Below the pieces are notes generated by a model. The model ran no database searches and was not told where the DNA came from. It saw only the letters and a program-made list of their open reading frames with translations. DNA of 26,103 nt from Deltaproteobacteria bacterium (GTDB taxonomy: Bacteria; Desulfobacterota; Desulfarculia; Adiutricales; JAGVGV01): positions 1 through 26,103 of the forward strand of contig JADFXS010000019.1 in assembly GCA_015233515.1 (NCBI GenBank), in the 5' to 3' direction. Positions 16,767 to 23,442 of this stretch are shown here, one piece after another. Every line of letters starts with the position of its first letter. Position 1 is the first letter of the stretch. Position numbers and translations under genes: made by a program.

Positions 16767-16794
16767 TTAACGCATAATTTCAGTGTGTTATAAA
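16767..16794 (+). promoter_or_regulatory. Candidate sigma70 promoter of the RNA gene
   Basis: TTAACG (16767-16772), a 16-base spacer and TATAAA (16789-16794), predicting a start near 16801. No open frame follows, but a structured, terminated RNA does. Confidence 0.5.
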
Positions 16795-16800
16795 AAAATC

Positions 16801-16996
16801 CCGGCAAGTTTTTTTCACAGACCTATTCTCGGATGATTTGGCAGGCGATTTGCTTCATAAATCTGTAAAGATTCTCGGGTGAACGTGCCCGGTCTGACCA
16901 GTGAAGACCTCAATTTAAGGTAAGCATTAAGCCGGGTGTTACACTGGCGGTTCTCCACGGCGCCAGGGGATTCTTTGACTACTAAGGAGAGTAGAT
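16801..16996 (+). ncRNA. ssrS: Structured RNA, candidate 6S RNA (ends approximate)
   Basis: No coding frame, but a promoter in front and an intrinsic terminator behind. The word GGGTGAACGTGCCCGGT (16877-16893) agrees at most positions with the TGGTGAGCATGCTCGGT of E. coli 6S RNA as I remember it. It also lies at the same distance from the predicted 5' end (about 78 bases). Further on, GGGTGTTACACTGGCGGT resembles the 6S GGGTTACAG…GCGGC segment. CTATTCTC (16823-16830) can pair with GAGAGTAG (16987-16994) as a closing stem. Inside are ACCT/AGGT (16907/16918), CCAGTG/CACTGG (16898/16942) and CTGGCG/CGCCAG (16944/16961); the last two exclude each other. 6S RNA mimics an open promoter and binds sigma70 RNA polymerase. 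The assignment rests on recalled similarity, so a riboswitch-like or novel small RNA is an alternative. Confidence 0.5.
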
Positions 16997-17016
16997 AACC
17001 GCTTTTCCCCTTTTCC

Positions 17017-17043
17017 GACGCCGGATGGAAAAATTCCGGCGTC
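17017..17043 (+). terminator. Intrinsic terminator-like hairpin after the RNA candidate
   Basis: GACGCCGGA (17017-17025) and TCCGGCGTC (17035-17043) form a perfect 9-bp stem with a 9-base loop, followed by a weak T-rich stretch (TCATGTTTTAT). It fits as the end of the RNA transcript starting near 16801. Confidence 0.6.
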
Positions 17044-17491
17044 TCATGTTTTATAGCCGTGCCGGATCGGGAAAGAACAAAAAAGTTTCAGCTGACTCTG
17101 CCTGAGTAATGAGCTCCTCCCAATGAACAGCACCTTGAAGCCGTTTCGGACCGCGAGAGCCCCTCGCGGCGTGATGGGATAGCCGGCTCCGGGCCACGGC
17201 CGGACTTCCTAAATCCACCATCAAATCGCGGATAGGGTGCGTAAATCCTAAGCGAAACGCGAAGTTGGACCGATTTTGGCCCACAGGCGTATTCACCATA
17301 CGTCGAGGAGCCACCGGGCGGTGCCCGGAGCCATTAGCGAAATGTTCGTCGGCGCTGTATTGAACAGCCACCCGAGTTCGAGCAGGCCTTTGGGTGCGGG
17401 ACCTTCCCGCCGGGAAACGAGCGTTGCAGCCGGGAGTTACGCGCCTCGATGCCCGCAAGTGGCGGATTCTGGACTTGATCCCAACTTGTCG
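17044..17491. other. GC-rich intergenic region with hairpins, probably repeat-derived
   Basis: 448 bases with several strong short hairpins: CCGCGAG/CTCGCGG (17151-17169), CCGGGC/GCCCGG (17314-17328), and a TAGGGTGCGTAAATCC-type stretch near 17233. Frames on both strands (135 codons minus, 96 codons plus) overlap here, but neither has a ribosome site or a recognisable domain. Each runs into the 56-bp repeat. I read it as non-coding or decayed DNA. Confidence 0.5.
17407..17462 (+). repeat. 56-bp direct repeat, copy A
   Basis: Starts CCGCCGGGAAACGAGCG and ends GATGCCCGCAAGTGG. It matches 18372-18427 in 54 of 56 positions by eye, in the same orientation. It lies 29 bases beyond the stop codon of the SprA-type gene. 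Confidence 0.88.
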
Positions 17492-18214
17492 TCAAATGTA
17501 GATATCTATATTTTGCCCGGAGTTATCACTGGGCGGCGAACGCCCCAAGGCGCGACCGTTGGCTGAATAAAGACCGGCCGCGCCGGTTTTATCCGCCGAA
17601 TTTTCATCCCCTTTGACACTATTCGCAGCCGAGGGATTTTGTAGTTTCATCAACTCCATAACGGCTTGAATTTCCATTTGGGTCGCCGCCGCGGCGACTT
17701 GCCGATCCTGGCCGGAAGGGTTGGCCGGGGCTAAAGCCGCACGTTTTATAGTATGAGCTTTTTGAATGGTGGCCTTGGGATCGTCGGACACCGGACTGGA
17801 ATCGATTGAAACTTCTCCACCGACAGCATATTGACGGTTATCCGGCCCGCGCTTATACTGGTAATGAGCGCCGCCGCGGACATATTGCCCGCCGGCGCTC
17901 AAATGGGCCTGTTCGTGGGCTCTGACCTCCTGATCCACCCGACTCAACTGACTGACTACCCGTTCTTCTTCTTGATTCAGTTTCCCTTGATATTTCTGTC
18001 CGATGCCCTGAATGGCTTTTTTTTCCGAGCCGGCGGCGTCATCGGCTTTATTGGACTGAATATTTCCATCATTTTTTTCGGTTGTTTGTCCCTGGTCCGG
18101 CTGGCTAGCCTTATACGCGGCTGCACCCGTGTTGTCTTCCAACAACTTCGGACCATCCAGTGGGCGCAACAAAGCATAAGAATTAAATATGTTGTTTACA
18201 GACCCTATAGACAT
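17492..18214 (-). CDS. SprA-family putative metalloprotease (catalase-related family)
   Basis: 240 residues from the ATG at 18214, which has GAGGA eight bases upstream; another ATG three codons earlier (18223) overlaps that site. The N-terminal third is low-complexity and rich in Gln, Asp, Asn and Ala. The conserved core follows: KLNQEEERVVSQLSRVDQEV, then AHEQAHLSAGG with the HExxH zinc-type motif (His100, Glu101, His104), then YQYKRGPDNRQYAVGGEVSI. This is the signature of the SprA-related family, often annotated as putative metalloprotease; its substrate is not known. No signal peptide is visible. The gene stands alone on the minus strand between two 56-bp direct repeats. Confidence 0.85.
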   Translation of the reverse strand: MSIGSVNNIFNSYALLRPLDGPKLLEDNTGAAAYKASQPDQGQTTEKNDGNIQSNKADDAAGSEKKAIQGIGQKYQGKLNQEEERVVSQLSRVDQEVRAHEQAHLSAGGQYVRGGAHYQYKRGPDNRQYAVGGEVSIDSSPVSDDPKATIQKAHTIKRAALAPANPSGQDRQVAAAATQMEIQAVMELMKLQNPSAANSVKGDENSADKTGAAGLYSANGRALGRSPPSDNSGQNIDIYI

Positions 18215-18371
18215 GCCTGGCATCCTCGAACGATCCCGGATTTGGGCTCATCACGACTTTTCATCATTATCTATCGGCAGTTTAGTCGATTTCGTTAAAT
18301 GATTCTTCTGAAATGCGCATTCCTTTAAACAACACCTCGATTCGATCTGGAGGCATGCCTGAGTGATCGCG

Positions 18372-18427
18372 CCGCCGGGAAACAAGCGTTGCAGCCAGGA
18401 GTTACGCGCCTCGATGCCCGCAAGTGG
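18372..18427 (+). repeat. 56-bp direct repeat, copy B
   Basis: Same orientation as 17407-17462, with two base differences seen (AAACAAG for AAACGAG, GCCAGGAG for GCCGGGAG). Together the copies bracket the SprA-type gene; recombination between them would delete about 965 bases. Confidence 0.88.
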
Positions 18428-18450
18428 TGAATTAGGGGATTCCGTGGCTC

Positions 18451-18477
18451 TTGACAAACCTTGCGGTTCCATATAAA
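18451..18477 (+). promoter_or_regulatory. Candidate sigma70 promoter of the biotin-carrier gene
   Basis: Perfect TTGACA (18451-18456) with TATAAA (18472-18477) after a short 15-base spacer. The leader would be about 100 bases and would include the inverted repeat at 18494-18516. Confidence 0.45.
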
Positions 18478-18582
18478 TGGAGTGGTTAATATAAATGTCC
18501 CTTCAATGGGCACATTCAATATCGGTTTATAAAAATATTTGGCGCGTAGGCCATAAAACAAAGAAATTCAGGGAGGACAACA

Positions 18583-18795
18583 GTGGCGGACATCCTGGCC
18601 CCCATGAGCGGGAAAGTATGGAAAGTTTTGGTTGAAGTTGGAGCTTCAGTCGGTGAGGATGATGAAGTTGCCGTTTTGGAAGCCATGAAAATGGAAATTC
18701 CGGTGGTTTCTCCGGAGGACGGAACGATTAAAAGCATTCGAGTCAAGGAAGGCGACGCCGTCGAGGCCGAATCGGTAATTATGGAACTTGAATAA
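18583..18795 (+). CDS. Biotin carboxyl carrier protein (stand-alone biotinyl domain)
   Basis: 70 residues, a complete biotinyl/lipoyl hammerhead fold and nothing else. The GTG start at 18583 follows GGGAGG (18571-18576). The biotinylation motif EAMKM places the modified Lys at position 36, with the usual APMSGKV opening and conserved Gly residues. Such carriers ferry CO2 between the carboxylase and carboxyltransferase subunits of acyl-CoA carboxylases, transcarboxylases or sodium-pumping decarboxylases. None of those subunits is in this window, so its partners are elsewhere. The downstream acyl-CoA synthetase suggests a link to propionate or other short-chain acid metabolism (inference). EAMKM favours biotin over lipoate. 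Confidence 0.93.
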   Translation: MADILAPMSGKVWKVLVEVGASVGEDDEVAVLEAMKMEIPVVSPEDGTIKSIRVKEGDAVEAESVIMELE

Positions 18796-18846
18796 AAAAT
18801 TAGGCATTTTGGCCACTTAATCGGCCAATTCCTTATGCTTAATAAT

Positions 18847-18886
18847 GCCTGGAACTGTGCGTCAACGTCGGTTTCAGGCTTTTTTT
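18847..18886 (+). terminator. Intrinsic terminator between biotin carrier and acyl-CoA synthetase
   Basis: GCCTGGAAC (18847-18855) pairs with GTTTCAGGC (18871-18879) through one G-T wobble, followed by seven T (18880-18886). It lies in the 113-base gap and ends only 22 bases before the next start codon, so it can act as an attenuator lowering synthetase expression. Confidence 0.75.
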
Positions 18887-18908
18887 ATCTCAGGAAAGGG
18901 ATAAGAAC

Positions 18909-21095
18909 ATGACCGAGCGCGATCTTGTCTCCAGAGCCAAAGCTGAAGGTCGAAAAACGTTGACGGAGGCGGAATCCAAGCAATTACTGGCCGCGTACGG
19001 TGTACCGGTAGTGACGGAGAGGATCGCCCGGACTGTTGATCAGGCCATTCAGGCGGCCCATGATCTGGGTTGGCCGGTGGTTCTGAAAGGGTTGGGGCAT
19101 CGGCTGACTCATAAAACCGAAAAAGGCTTGGTCCGATTAGGTTTGACTAATCAAGACCAAATTCATCAAGCAGCCGCGGACATGGCCCAAACGGCCGGAG
19201 CCGACCTGGAAGGTTATTTGGTTCAACCGTATCTTTCCGGCAAGCGTGAATTTGTGGCCGGCCTGTTTAATGATCCCTTGTTCGGCCCGATCGTCATGTT
19301 CGGCCTAGGCGGAGTGATGACCGAAATCCTGGATGATGTCGTTTTTCGGCTGGCTCCCCTGACCGAAATTTGGGCGCAATCCATGTTGGATGAAATTCGA
19401 GCCAATCGGATGTTGGATCGGTTTCGTGGGGAACCGGCCGCCGATCGTGAAGGCCTGGTCAAAACCTTGTTGGGTCTTTCCCGTCTAAGCCTGGAATTGC
19501 CCGAGGTGGCTGAAGTGGATATCAATCCTCTTTTAATAACCGATACCGGCCAAGCTGTGGCGGTGGACGCCTTGGTGGTTCTGGGCGAGCCCAAACCGGT
19601 TGGCGGATCACGCCCGCCCGCCGACATCACTGAATTTGCCGCCATGTTCCATCCCAAATCCATTGCGCTTGTCGGAGCCTCGGGTCAGTTCCGAAAATGG
19701 GGTTATACTTTATTGGTAAATGTTCTGGCCGGCGGTTTTAAAGGCCGAATCCATTTAGTCAATCCCAAAGCGGAAAGAATAGCCGGTCGACCGGTCTATA
19801 AAACGGTGGCCGATATTCCGGAACCGGTGGATTTGGCCGTGGTAACCGTTCCGGCCGCAAGCGTTCTGGACCTCCTGCCAGGCTTGGCCGCCAAGGGGAT
19901 CAAACGGGTAATCATGATTACGTCCGGATTCGCCGAAACCGGGCCGGCCGGCCGCAAGCTGGAAGAAGCCATGGTTGCTCTTGCTCGAGAGTTAGGGATT
20001 CTGATACTCGGCCCGAACATGATGGGAATTTGCAACCCCCACCACCATTTCTACTGCCTCTACAGCCATACCCGGCCCCAACCCGGTTCAATAGCTTTTT
20101 TTTCCCAGTCCGGTAATATGGGTATGCAGCTTTTGACTTTTGCCGAACAACAGGGCCTCGGCATCCGGGCTTTTATCGGGTCCGGCAACGAAGCCATGGT
20201 CACCACGGAAGATGCCTTGGACGCCTTTTTTGTAGACCGGTACACCAGCACTCTCTTGATGTATCTGGAAAGCGTCAAAAGCGGACGGCGTTTTTTCGAA
20301 GCCGCCCGCAAGGTCAGCCGGAAAAAACCGATCGTGGTCTTGAAAGGCGGCCGCTCCGAAGCCGGAGCTCATGCCGCCGCCAGTCACACCGGGGCTTTAG
20401 CCGGCAGTATCAGGGTCTTTGATGCGGCTTGCCGTCAAGCCGGTATTATCGTCGCCAACCGCCCCATGGACCTTTTGGATTTATCGGCGGCTTTTTCTTC
20501 ACTGCCTCTTCCTTCCGGCCCCCGGGTGGCTATCATGACCCTAGGCGGTGGGTGGGGTGTGGTCACCGCTGATTTATGCAACGAATTCCAGTTGCAGATC
20601 CCCAGACTCTCCTCGGAAATCCTTGATCTCTTCGATAATATTCTGCCCCCGTTTTGGAGCCGAGCCAACCCCGTGGACATGGTTGGAGTAGCGGACCCGA
20701 CAGTTCCGCTGAAAATCATGGAGAGCCTGGTGGCTTGGGACGGTTGCGACGCAGTCATCAACCTGGGCGTTATCGGCTGGAAAATAACCCTGGCCGGCAT
20801 GATCTCCGCCGCGAAAACAGTCGATCCGGACGCCGACCATCAACAGCTGAACGAACTGATTCAGTTCATGGAAAAATACGAAACCGATTATATAGCTTTC
20901 CAAGTTGATTTGATGAAACGCTTTCAAAAACCGATCTTAGGGGTCAGTTTGGTTACCGGGGCAGATAACCGCACCGTTTTTGAAGTGGCGGGCCAACCAT
21001 ATAAAGGCGTATTTTTTAAGACTCCGGAACGAGCCGTCAAAGCGCTGGCTGAAATGTGGCAATACGTGGGTTGGCGGAAAAAAGAAACGATTTAG
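18909..21095 (+). CDS. ADP-forming acyl-CoA synthetase (acetate-CoA ligase, NDP-forming), beta-alpha order
   Basis: 728 residues. The enzyme interconverts acyl-CoA, ADP and phosphate with acid, CoA and ATP, conserving energy by substrate-level phosphorylation. ATG at 18909 behind AGGAAAGGG. Residues 1-225 are the ATP-grasp (beta) part with His68 in THKTEKG, GLGGVMTE and DINPLL. Residues about 240-375 are the CoA-binding Rossmann domain (FHPKSIALVGASG). The succinyl-CoA-ligase-like alpha part follows, with FSQSGNMG and the phospho-His loop ASHTGALAG (His493), and ends near 715. Having the beta part first is the reverse of the common alpha-beta fusion and of the Pat acetyltransferase. All key residues are present. 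Substrate (acetate, propionate or aromatic acid) cannot be told. No GNAT domain is fused here. Confidence 0.93.
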   Translation: MTERDLVSRAKAEGRKTLTEAESKQLLAAYGVPVVTERIARTVDQAIQAAHDLGWPVVLKGLGHRLTHKTEKGLVRLGLTNQDQIHQAAADMAQTAGADLEGYLVQPYLSGKREFVAGLFNDPLFGPIVMFGLGGVMTEILDDVVFRLAPLTEIWAQSMLDEIRANRMLDRFRGEPAADREGLVKTLLGLSRLSLELPEVAEVDINPLLITDTGQAVAVDALVVLGEPKPVGGSRPPADITEFAAMFHPKSIALVGASGQFRKWGYTLLVNVLAGGFKGRIHLVNPKAERIAGRPVYKTVADIPEPVDLAVVTVPAASVLDLLPGLAAKGIKRVIMITSGFAETGPAGRKLEEAMVALARELGILILGPNMMGICNPHHHFYCLYSHTRPQPGSIAFFSQSGNMGMQLLTFAEQQGLGIRAFIGSGNEAMVTTEDALDAFFVDRYTSTLLMYLESVKSGRRFFEAARKVSRKKPIVVLKGGRSEAGAHAAASHTGALAGSIRVFDAACRQAGIIVANRPMDLLDLSAAFSSLPLPSGPRVAIMTLGGGWGVVTADLCNEFQLQIPRLSSEILDLFDNILPPFWSRANPVDMVGVADPTVPLKIMESLVAWDGCDAVINLGVIGWKITLAGMISAAKTVDPDADHQQLNELIQFMEKYETDYIAFQVDLMKRFQKPILGVSLVTGADNRTVFEVAGQPYKGVFFKTPERAVKALAEMWQYVGWRKKETI

Positions 21096-21291
21096 CCGGG
21101 AATGGCTCGAAAAAAAGTATTGGTTTAGCTATCGACGGGGTATGAAATAAAAAAAATCATGGCGGCCCCTTGCTCCAACACCGCGCTATTATTGGATATC
21201 CGACCTTATATTTCTTAAATCTTCTTCAACCGACCAGGCTGCCCGAACCAAATTCTCCCGAAACAGACGTATAAAGATATTTATAAAAGAC

Positions 21292-21319
21292 TGGACACCA
21301 AACCATGGTATGGTATTAG
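21292..21319 (+). promoter_or_regulatory. Weak candidate promoter of dsrC
   Basis: TGGACA (21292-21297), 16 bases, TATTAG (21314-21319). A TATAAC at 21326 is an alternative -10 without a good -35. Confidence 0.3.
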
Positions 21320-21347
21320 AAAACATATAACATACAGCCGGACACAA

Positions 21348-21361
21348 CCTGCTTCGGCAGG
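21348..21361 (+). promoter_or_regulatory. UUCG-capped hairpin in the dsrC leader
   Basis: CCTGC, TTCG, GCAGG: a 5-bp stem with the very stable UUCG tetraloop and no T-run, 48 bases before the dsrC ATG. It would lie in the mRNA leader and may protect the transcript. Confidence 0.45.
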
Positions 21362-21409
21362 GTCCCAAAAAAGAGGAAAATGAATTGACATTTCTAGGAG
21401 GATTTTTGT

Positions 21410-21727
21410 ATGGCCGCTGTTGATTACAAAGGAAAGAAGTATGAGGTCGACGAGGACGGTTTCTTGACCAGTTTGGAACAATGGGATGAAAACTGGGTGG
21501 ACTACGTTAAGGAGTCCGAAGGAATCGCCTCTTTGACCGACGAACACTGGAAAGTCATTGGCATGCTGCAGGACTATTACAAGAAAAACGGCATCGCCCC
21601 CATGGTGCGGATATTGTCCAAGGTCACCGGATTCAAGCTGAAGTACATATACGAGCTGTTCCCCTCAGGACCGGGCAAAGGCGCATGCAAAATGGCCGGT
21701 TTAGCCAAACCCACCGGTTGCGTCTGA
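21410..21727 (+). CDS. dsrC: DsrC, sulfur-carrier protein of dissimilatory sulfite reduction
   Basis: 105 residues, the usual DsrC length, with ATG behind a perfect AGGAGG (21396-21401). The C-terminal arm GPGKGACKMAG … KPTGCV carries both redox Cys (Cys93 and the penultimate Cys104), which separates true DsrC from TusE and other single-Cys relatives. DsrC takes up sulfur from sulfite at DsrAB as a trisulfide, which the membrane complex DsrMKJOP then reduces. It acts in the cytoplasm. The gene is monocistronic, with its own leader and a strong terminator, away from dsrAB, as is common in sulfate reducers. It is the best lifestyle marker in the window; sulfur-oxidisers also have it, but the other genes point to a reducer. 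Confidence 0.96.
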   Translation: MAAVDYKGKKYEVDEDGFLTSLEQWDENWVDYVKESEGIASLTDEHWKVIGMLQDYYKKNGIAPMVRILSKVTGFKLKYIYELFPSGPGKGACKMAGLAKPTGCV

Positions 21728-21749
21728 TTTCAAATTCACCAAGACGATC

Positions 21750-21776
21750 GGGCCTCCCATGGAGGCCCTTTTTTTT
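21750..21776 (+). terminator. Strong intrinsic terminator of dsrC
   Basis: GGGCCTCC, loop CAT, GGAGGCCC, then eight T (21769-21776). Perfect 8-bp stem, 22 bases after the dsrC stop. Confidence 0.93.
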
Positions 21777-21874
21777 GATTACGACCATAACCGGTCACCC
21801 AGATACGGCCAGGCACTCCTATTTATTGAACAAAAGCCCTGATATCCACTAAACGAACGAATCGGCCATTGATT

Positions 21875-21904
21875 TTGGTGTTCTATGGCAATTATTGTTA
21901 TATT
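21875..21904 (+). promoter_or_regulatory. Candidate sigma70 promoter of the selA operon
   Basis: TTGGTG (21875-21880), an 18-base spacer and TATATT (21899-21904). Start near 21911, leader about 98 bases. It lies downstream of the dsrC terminator, so selA is probably a separate unit. Confidence 0.42.
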
Positions 21905-22008
21905 CGCCCTTAGTTTTAGCCTCCGGGGATAACTCCTTCTATTTCACAACCTCCGGGGCTCGGTTCACTTTTTCCCTTTCGACCCAAAAGAGATATTTGG
22001 AGCCGCCC

Positions 22009-23442
22009 ATGCCGTCACCGTCGTTACTTCGCCGCCTCCCGAAAGTCGACCAACTGCTGTTGGACCCGGAAATGGTTTCACTGCAGGAGGTCATTCCCCG
22101 TCCCGTGGTCCTCAAGGCTGTCCGTCAGATTCTGGATCAGCTTCGTAACCGCATCCGGAAAGACCAAGAAGAGGTATCCGAGACGGATATCGACCGGACC
22201 GCCATCCTAAAGACCATTTCCAGTCTGGCCCGGGAACTGAACCGTCCTCACCTGCGGCGCATAATTAACGCCACCGGAGTCATTATCCATACCAACCTGG
22301 GGAGATCCCTGCTCGCCGAAGAAGCCGTCGCCGCCATTCGGAACGCCGGCTTTTACTACGAGAATCTGGAATACGACCTCGCCAGCGGCCAGCGTGGTTC
22401 ACGTTATAGTCACGTTGAAGGCCTCCTTTGCGAATTGACCGGGGCGGAAGCCGCGTTGGTGGTCAACAACAATGCGGCGGCTGTTTATCTGGCTTTGCAA
22501 ACCTTGGCAGCCGGCCGCGAAGTGGTTGTTTCCCGCGGCGAATTGGTGGAGATCGGCGGGTCGTTCCGCATCCCGGAAGTTATGTCTCGCAGCGGGGCTC
22601 ACTTGGTGGAAATCGGCACCACCAATAAAACCCATCTCCACGACTATCAAAACGCGGTTACCGATCGGACCTCACTGCTTCTCAAGGTGCATCAAAGCAA
22701 TTTCCACATCATCGGCTTCACCACCGCGGTGGATATCCGCGACTTGGTGGAGTTGGCCCGCACCCTCAACCTTCCGGTCATGGAAGACCTGGGCAGCGGC
22801 TGTTTACTTGACCTGTCACCTTATGGTGTTCGCCGCGAACCCACGGTAAGGGACAGTGTATCCGCCGGAATCGATGTCACGACTTTCAGCGGCGACAAAC
22901 TTTTAGGTGGACCACAAGCCGGCCTGTTGGTCGGTCGACGCCAGATCATCGACCAGATCAAAAAAAACCCCATCAACAGGGCCATGCGGATCGACAAATT
23001 GACCTTGGCCGCCCTGGAAGCCACCCTGCGGTTATATTTTGAACCTGAGCGAGCCTTGAGTCGCATCCCCACCTTGAGAATGATCACCACGACCTATCAA
23101 ACTCTTCGGCGGCGAGCCGCCCGTTTGAAAAAAAAGCTCGATCCCGTAGCCGGACCGGCCTTGGAAATAGGCCTGATCGACGGCCAGTCTCAAATCGGCG
23201 GTGGAGCATTGCCCGGTCAGGATCTGCCGACCAGGTTGGTCACTCTCCGACCGGTAAATTGTTCGGTCAATGATCTTGAAGCTTGGCTGAGGACTTACCC
23301 GATCCCGATAATCACCCGCATTGAACACGACCAGGTTGTCCTGGACGTTCGGACCATGACCGATGATGATTTCGACCAGGTCCGGCTGACACTGGCCGAT
23401 GTCAATACCCTATCCGACCTTACTAATGGAAAACGCCTATGA
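22009..23442 (+). CDS. selA: L-seryl-tRNA(Sec) selenium transferase (SelA)
   Basis: 477 residues, close to the E. coli length of about 463. The ATG at 22009 is chosen because GGAG (21999-22002) precedes it and the family N-terminus (LLRRLPKVDQLL) follows at once; the frame open from 21895 is upstream leader. SelA is a PLP enzyme that converts Ser-tRNA(Sec) to Sec-tRNA(Sec) using selenophosphate. The PLP Lys is Lys297 in FSGDKLLGGPQAG; also seen are RRIINATGVIIHTNLGRS, GSRYSHVEGL and VMEDLGSGCL. The organism therefore makes selenoproteins. selB, selD and tRNA-Sec are not in the window. The next start codon overlaps the selA stop (ATGA). Confidence 0.96.
   Translation: MPSPSLLRRLPKVDQLLLDPEMVSLQEVIPRPVVLKAVRQILDQLRNRIRKDQEEVSETDIDRTAILKTISSLARELNRPHLRRIINATGVIIHTNLGRSLLAEEAVAAIRNAGFYYENLEYDLASGQRGSRYSHVEGLLCELTGAEAALVVNNNAAAVYLALQTLAAGREVVVSRGELVEIGGSFRIPEVMSRSGAHLVEIGTTNKTHLHDYQNAVTDRTSLLLKVHQSNFHIIGFTTAVDIRDLVELARTLNLPVMEDLGSGCLLDLSPYGVRREPTVRDSVSAGIDVTTFSGDKLLGGPQAGLLVGRRQIIDQIKKNPINRAMRIDKLTLAALEATLRLYFEPERALSRIPTLRMITTTYQTLRRRAARLKKKLDPVAGPALEIGLIDGQSQIGGGALPGQDLPTRLVTLRPVNCSVNDLEAWLRTYPIPIITRIEHDQVVLDVRTMTDDDFDQVRLTLADVNTLSDLTNGKRL

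Larger units (their letters stand above)
16196..16800. other. Long intergenic region with repeats
   Basis: 605 bases without a credible gene between the CBS gene (minus) and the RNA candidate (plus). It contains a possible CBS promoter, a degenerate REP-like palindrome, copy 2 of the palindromic element and the RNA promoter. A 63-codon minus-strand frame at 16516-16707 runs into the repeat and lacks a ribosome site. Confidence 0.6.
18215..18582. other. Divergent intergenic region
   Basis: About 368 bases between the divergent SprA-type and biotin-carrier genes. It holds direct repeat copy B, a candidate promoter (18451-18477) and an inverted repeat AATGTCCC (18494-18501) / GGGCACATT (18508-18516) with one bulged base downstream of that promoter, a possible operator. 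Confidence 0.55.
21096..21409. other. Intergenic region and dsrC leader
   Basis: 314 bases. Holds the weak dsrC promoter (21292-21319) and a UUCG hairpin (21348-21361). Just before the dsrC ribosome site lies a minimal ATG-AAT-TGA (about 21380-21388) behind GAGG, possibly chance. No gene and no clear terminator for the synthetase were seen. Confidence 0.5.

Noticed and set aside
16801..17043. tmRNA, SRP RNA, RNase P RNA, cobalamin or c-di-GMP riboswitch
   Set aside because: None of their hallmark sequences (tmRNA tag and CCA arm, SRP GGAAG loop, B12 box, GEMM core) is present.
17051..17458. 135-codon minus-strand frame as a gene
   Set aside because: Begins inside the 56-bp repeat, has no ribosome site or domain, and the region is full of hairpins with another frame open on the opposite strand.
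15360..18582. CRISPR array or phage attachment region
   Set aside because: Repeats are few, differ in kind and are not regularly spaced; no cas, integrase or tRNA gene is present.
21895..22008. N-terminal extension of SelA
   Set aside because: The family N-terminus starts at the ATG at 22009 with GGAG in front; the extension overlaps the candidate promoter and leader.
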